Shown here in pieces: positions 4,817 through 5,588 of a stretch of DNA of 5,588 nt; position 1 is the first letter of the stretch, and the number at the start of each line of letters is the position of its first letter. The position numbers were made by a program, and so were the translations under genes. The stretch spans positions 1 to 5,588 of the forward strand of contig JACQYP010000037.1 in the NCBI GenBank assembly GCA_016208205.1, written 5' to 3'. Origin of the DNA: Candidatus Desantisiibacteriota bacterium (GTDB lineage Bacteria; UBA9089; CG2-30-40-21). Below the pieces are notes generated by a model. It had not been told where the DNA came from. It saw only the letters and a list, made by a program, of their open reading frames with translations, and did no database searches.

Positions 4817-4890
4817 AATAGGCTGTTAGGCTGTAGGTTTGAAGGACTAACCCCTCTCACCTTTATTTTCCTAACAGTCTACAGCCTATT
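4817..4890. repeat. Imperfect inverted repeat of AGGCTGTAGG type in the nuoC-nuoD spacer
   Basis: AATAGGCTGT (4817-4826) pairs exactly with ACAGCCTATT (4881-4890). The inner parts, to about 4837 and from about 4870, continue the complementarity with small gaps, giving arms of about 21 bp around a loop of about 32. AGGCTGTAGG (4828-4837) recurs in the retropepsin-nuoE spacer at 3047-3056. It fills most of the 105-bp gap. In the mRNA it could fold as a hairpin upstream of nuoD. It looks like a degenerate dispersed repeat. Confidence 0.6.
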
Positions 4891-4900
4891 CACCTTCAGC

Positions 4901-5422
4901 CTATACAGGCAGATGTGTTACTAACTTTTCCTCAAACCATTTCTCGCCCACATTTGTTACTAATGGATAATCCTTACGCAATGGGTGTCCCTTCCAATCC
5001 TCAGGCAAAAGGATTCGCCTGAGGTCAGGATGGTTATCAAATACAATCCCAAACATATCATAAGCCTCGCGTTCATACCAGTTAGCTGCCTTCCAAACGC
5101 TTTCCACCGAAGAGATGTTCTCATTTTCATTAACAGCAGCCTTTATTCTGAGACGATGCTTTTTATCTATTGAATAGATGTGGTAAACAACATCAAAGCG
5201 GGATTGCGAGACAGCATTTCTGGTGCCACAAGATGAATAATCTACACCGCAGATATCCGACAGATAATTAAACCCTAAATCAGGTGAACATGCAAGGAAC
5301 CTGCATATCTCGAGGATATTTCCCTTCTTTACCCGAATGGTCAAATCCACAGCATCATTTATTTCTTCAATTGCATCTGTAAATTTTGCTTTTATTGCCT
5401 GAATAATTTCTTGTTTACTCAT
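4901..5422 (-). CDS. nuoC: NuoC, 30 kDa-type subunit of complex I
   Basis: NuoC is a cofactor-free structural subunit packed against NuoD and NuoB in the connecting part of the peripheral arm. It is 173 residues long and not fused to NuoD. The family signature spans residues 114-154: NWYEREAYDMFGIVF, then HPDLRRILLPEDW and GHPLRKDYPL, all intact. The N-terminal part has the usual FNYLSDICGVDY (51-62) and VVYHIYSIDKKHRLRIK (78-94). Cys39, Cys45, Cys58 and Cys65 are not known ligands in this family. The ATG at 5420-5422 is preceded by AGGGG at about seven bases. The stop is TAG at 4901-4903, and it overlaps one end of an AGGCTGAAGG repeat copy. Confidence 0.96.
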   Translation of the reverse strand: MSKQEIIQAIKAKFTDAIEEINDAVDLTIRVKKGNILEICRFLACSPDLGFNYLSDICGVDYSSCGTRNAVSQSRFDVVYHIYSIDKKHRLRIKAAVNENENISSVESVWKAANWYEREAYDMFGIVFDNHPDLRRILLPEDWKGHPLRKDYPLVTNVGEKWFEEKLVTHLPV

Positions 5423-5450
5423 CTTTTGCCCCTATTTTGCTACTAAGATG

Positions 5451-5473
5451 GGGTGCGTTCGGGGAACACACCC
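5451..5473 (-). repeat. 23-bp palindromic element (hairpin) in the nuoB-nuoC spacer
   Basis: GGGTGCGTTC (5451-5460) and GAACACACCC (5464-5473) form a 10-bp inverted repeat with a 3-base loop. The single mismatch becomes a U·G wobble in RNA of the transcribed strand, so the nuo mRNA can form a full 10-bp stem. It lies in the 61-bp gap, about 10 bp after the nuoB stop. No T-run follows, and the operon clearly continues, so a strong terminator is unlikely. The word resembles GGGTGTGTTC-type REP-like repeats dispersed in many bacterial genomes. Confidence 0.7.
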
Positions 5474-5483
5474 TACACCACCT

Positions 5484-5588
5484 TTAACCCGCAATACTCA
5501 TTCCCTTAATCTTATCCTGTAATTTCATCAATCCATACAACAGCCCCTCAGGCCTTGGCGGACAACCAGGGACATAGACATCAACCGG
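5484..5588 (-). CDS. nuoB: NuoB, N2-cluster subunit of complex I (C-terminal 34 residues; start beyond the window)
   Basis: The visible end reads [17 protein letters not shown] and then [15 protein letters not shown], stopping at TAA (5484-5486). [13 protein letters not shown] is the highly conserved C-terminal motif of NuoB/PSST. Its Cys is one of the four ligands of the [4Fe-4S] cluster N2, which passes electrons to quinone in the NuoB/NuoD cavity. Position directly upstream of nuoC agrees with the usual nuoABCD order. Related [NiFe]-hydrogenase small subunits share part of this motif, but the nuoC-nuoD context settles the call. The remaining ligands and start lie outside the window. Confidence 0.95.
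   Translation of the reverse strand, partial: PVDVYVPGCPPRPEGLLYGLMKLQDKIKGMSIAG

Noticed and set aside
4985..5173. Plus-strand open frame of 62 codons
   Set aside because: Antisense to the most conserved part of nuoC.
5451..5473. Intrinsic terminator after nuoB
   Set aside because: The stem has no T-run after it on the transcribed strand, and nuoC follows within the same operon.

Overview
All genes in this window lie on the minus strand and read right to left. The core is a cluster for the peripheral arm of respiratory complex I (Nuo, proton-pumping NADH:quinone oxidoreductase). In order of transcription it holds: the last 34 codons of nuoB (5484-5588), nuoC (4901-5422), nuoD (3617-4795), a small retropepsin-like protein (3187-3606), nuoE (2506-3009), an 87-residue Cys-rich protein with an acidic tail (2242-2505), and nuoF (274-2177). 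Downstream is the start of a secreted coiled-coil protein that runs off the left edge (1-211).

The source is probably a bacterium of low to moderate GC (roughly 40% by eye, not counted). NuoE and NuoF are of the kind shared with NADH-linked Hnd/Hyd hydrogenases: NuoF has an extra N-terminal thioredoxin-like [2Fe-2S] domain and an encoded C-terminal 2x[4Fe-4S] ferredoxin domain. That architecture is typical of anaerobes and many uncultured lineages. I cannot name the taxon. NuoB, NuoC and NuoD form the membrane-proximal N2/quinone module. NuoE and NuoF form the NADH-oxidising module. NuoG does not follow nuoF here, and no membrane-arm gene is present.

The main irregularity is nuoF, which carries two separate lesions. 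A perfect 23-bp tandem duplication (1029-1074) shifts the frame. An in-frame TAG (412-414) falls inside the first cysteine motif of the ferredoxin domain. All other coding sequence on both sides is intact: removing one repeat copy and reading through the TAG gives a 626-codon protein with every expected cofactor ligand. TAG is the ordinary stop of nuoC, nuoD and the small gene, so wholesale recoding is unlikely. Recent damage, a slippage-reversible state, or sequence/assembly error are the candidates.

The junctions are of two kinds. nuoD/retropepsin (10 bp) and nuoE/small protein (0 bp) are tight, with the ribosome binding site over or beside the upstream stop. Every longer spacer contains an inverted or direct repeat: GGGTGYGTTC hairpin (nuoB-nuoC), AGGCTGTAGG-type inverted repeat (nuoC-nuoD), a composite element with 11-bp terminal inverted repeats (retropepsin-nuoE), GTAGAGATGC hairpin (small gene-nuoF), and an AT-rich AATTGTTAATT repeat (after nuoF). 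They look like several families of small dispersed palindromic elements, possibly folding in the operon mRNA. No RNA genes, CRISPR arrays or insertion sequences were seen, and no stretch over 300 bp lacks a gene.
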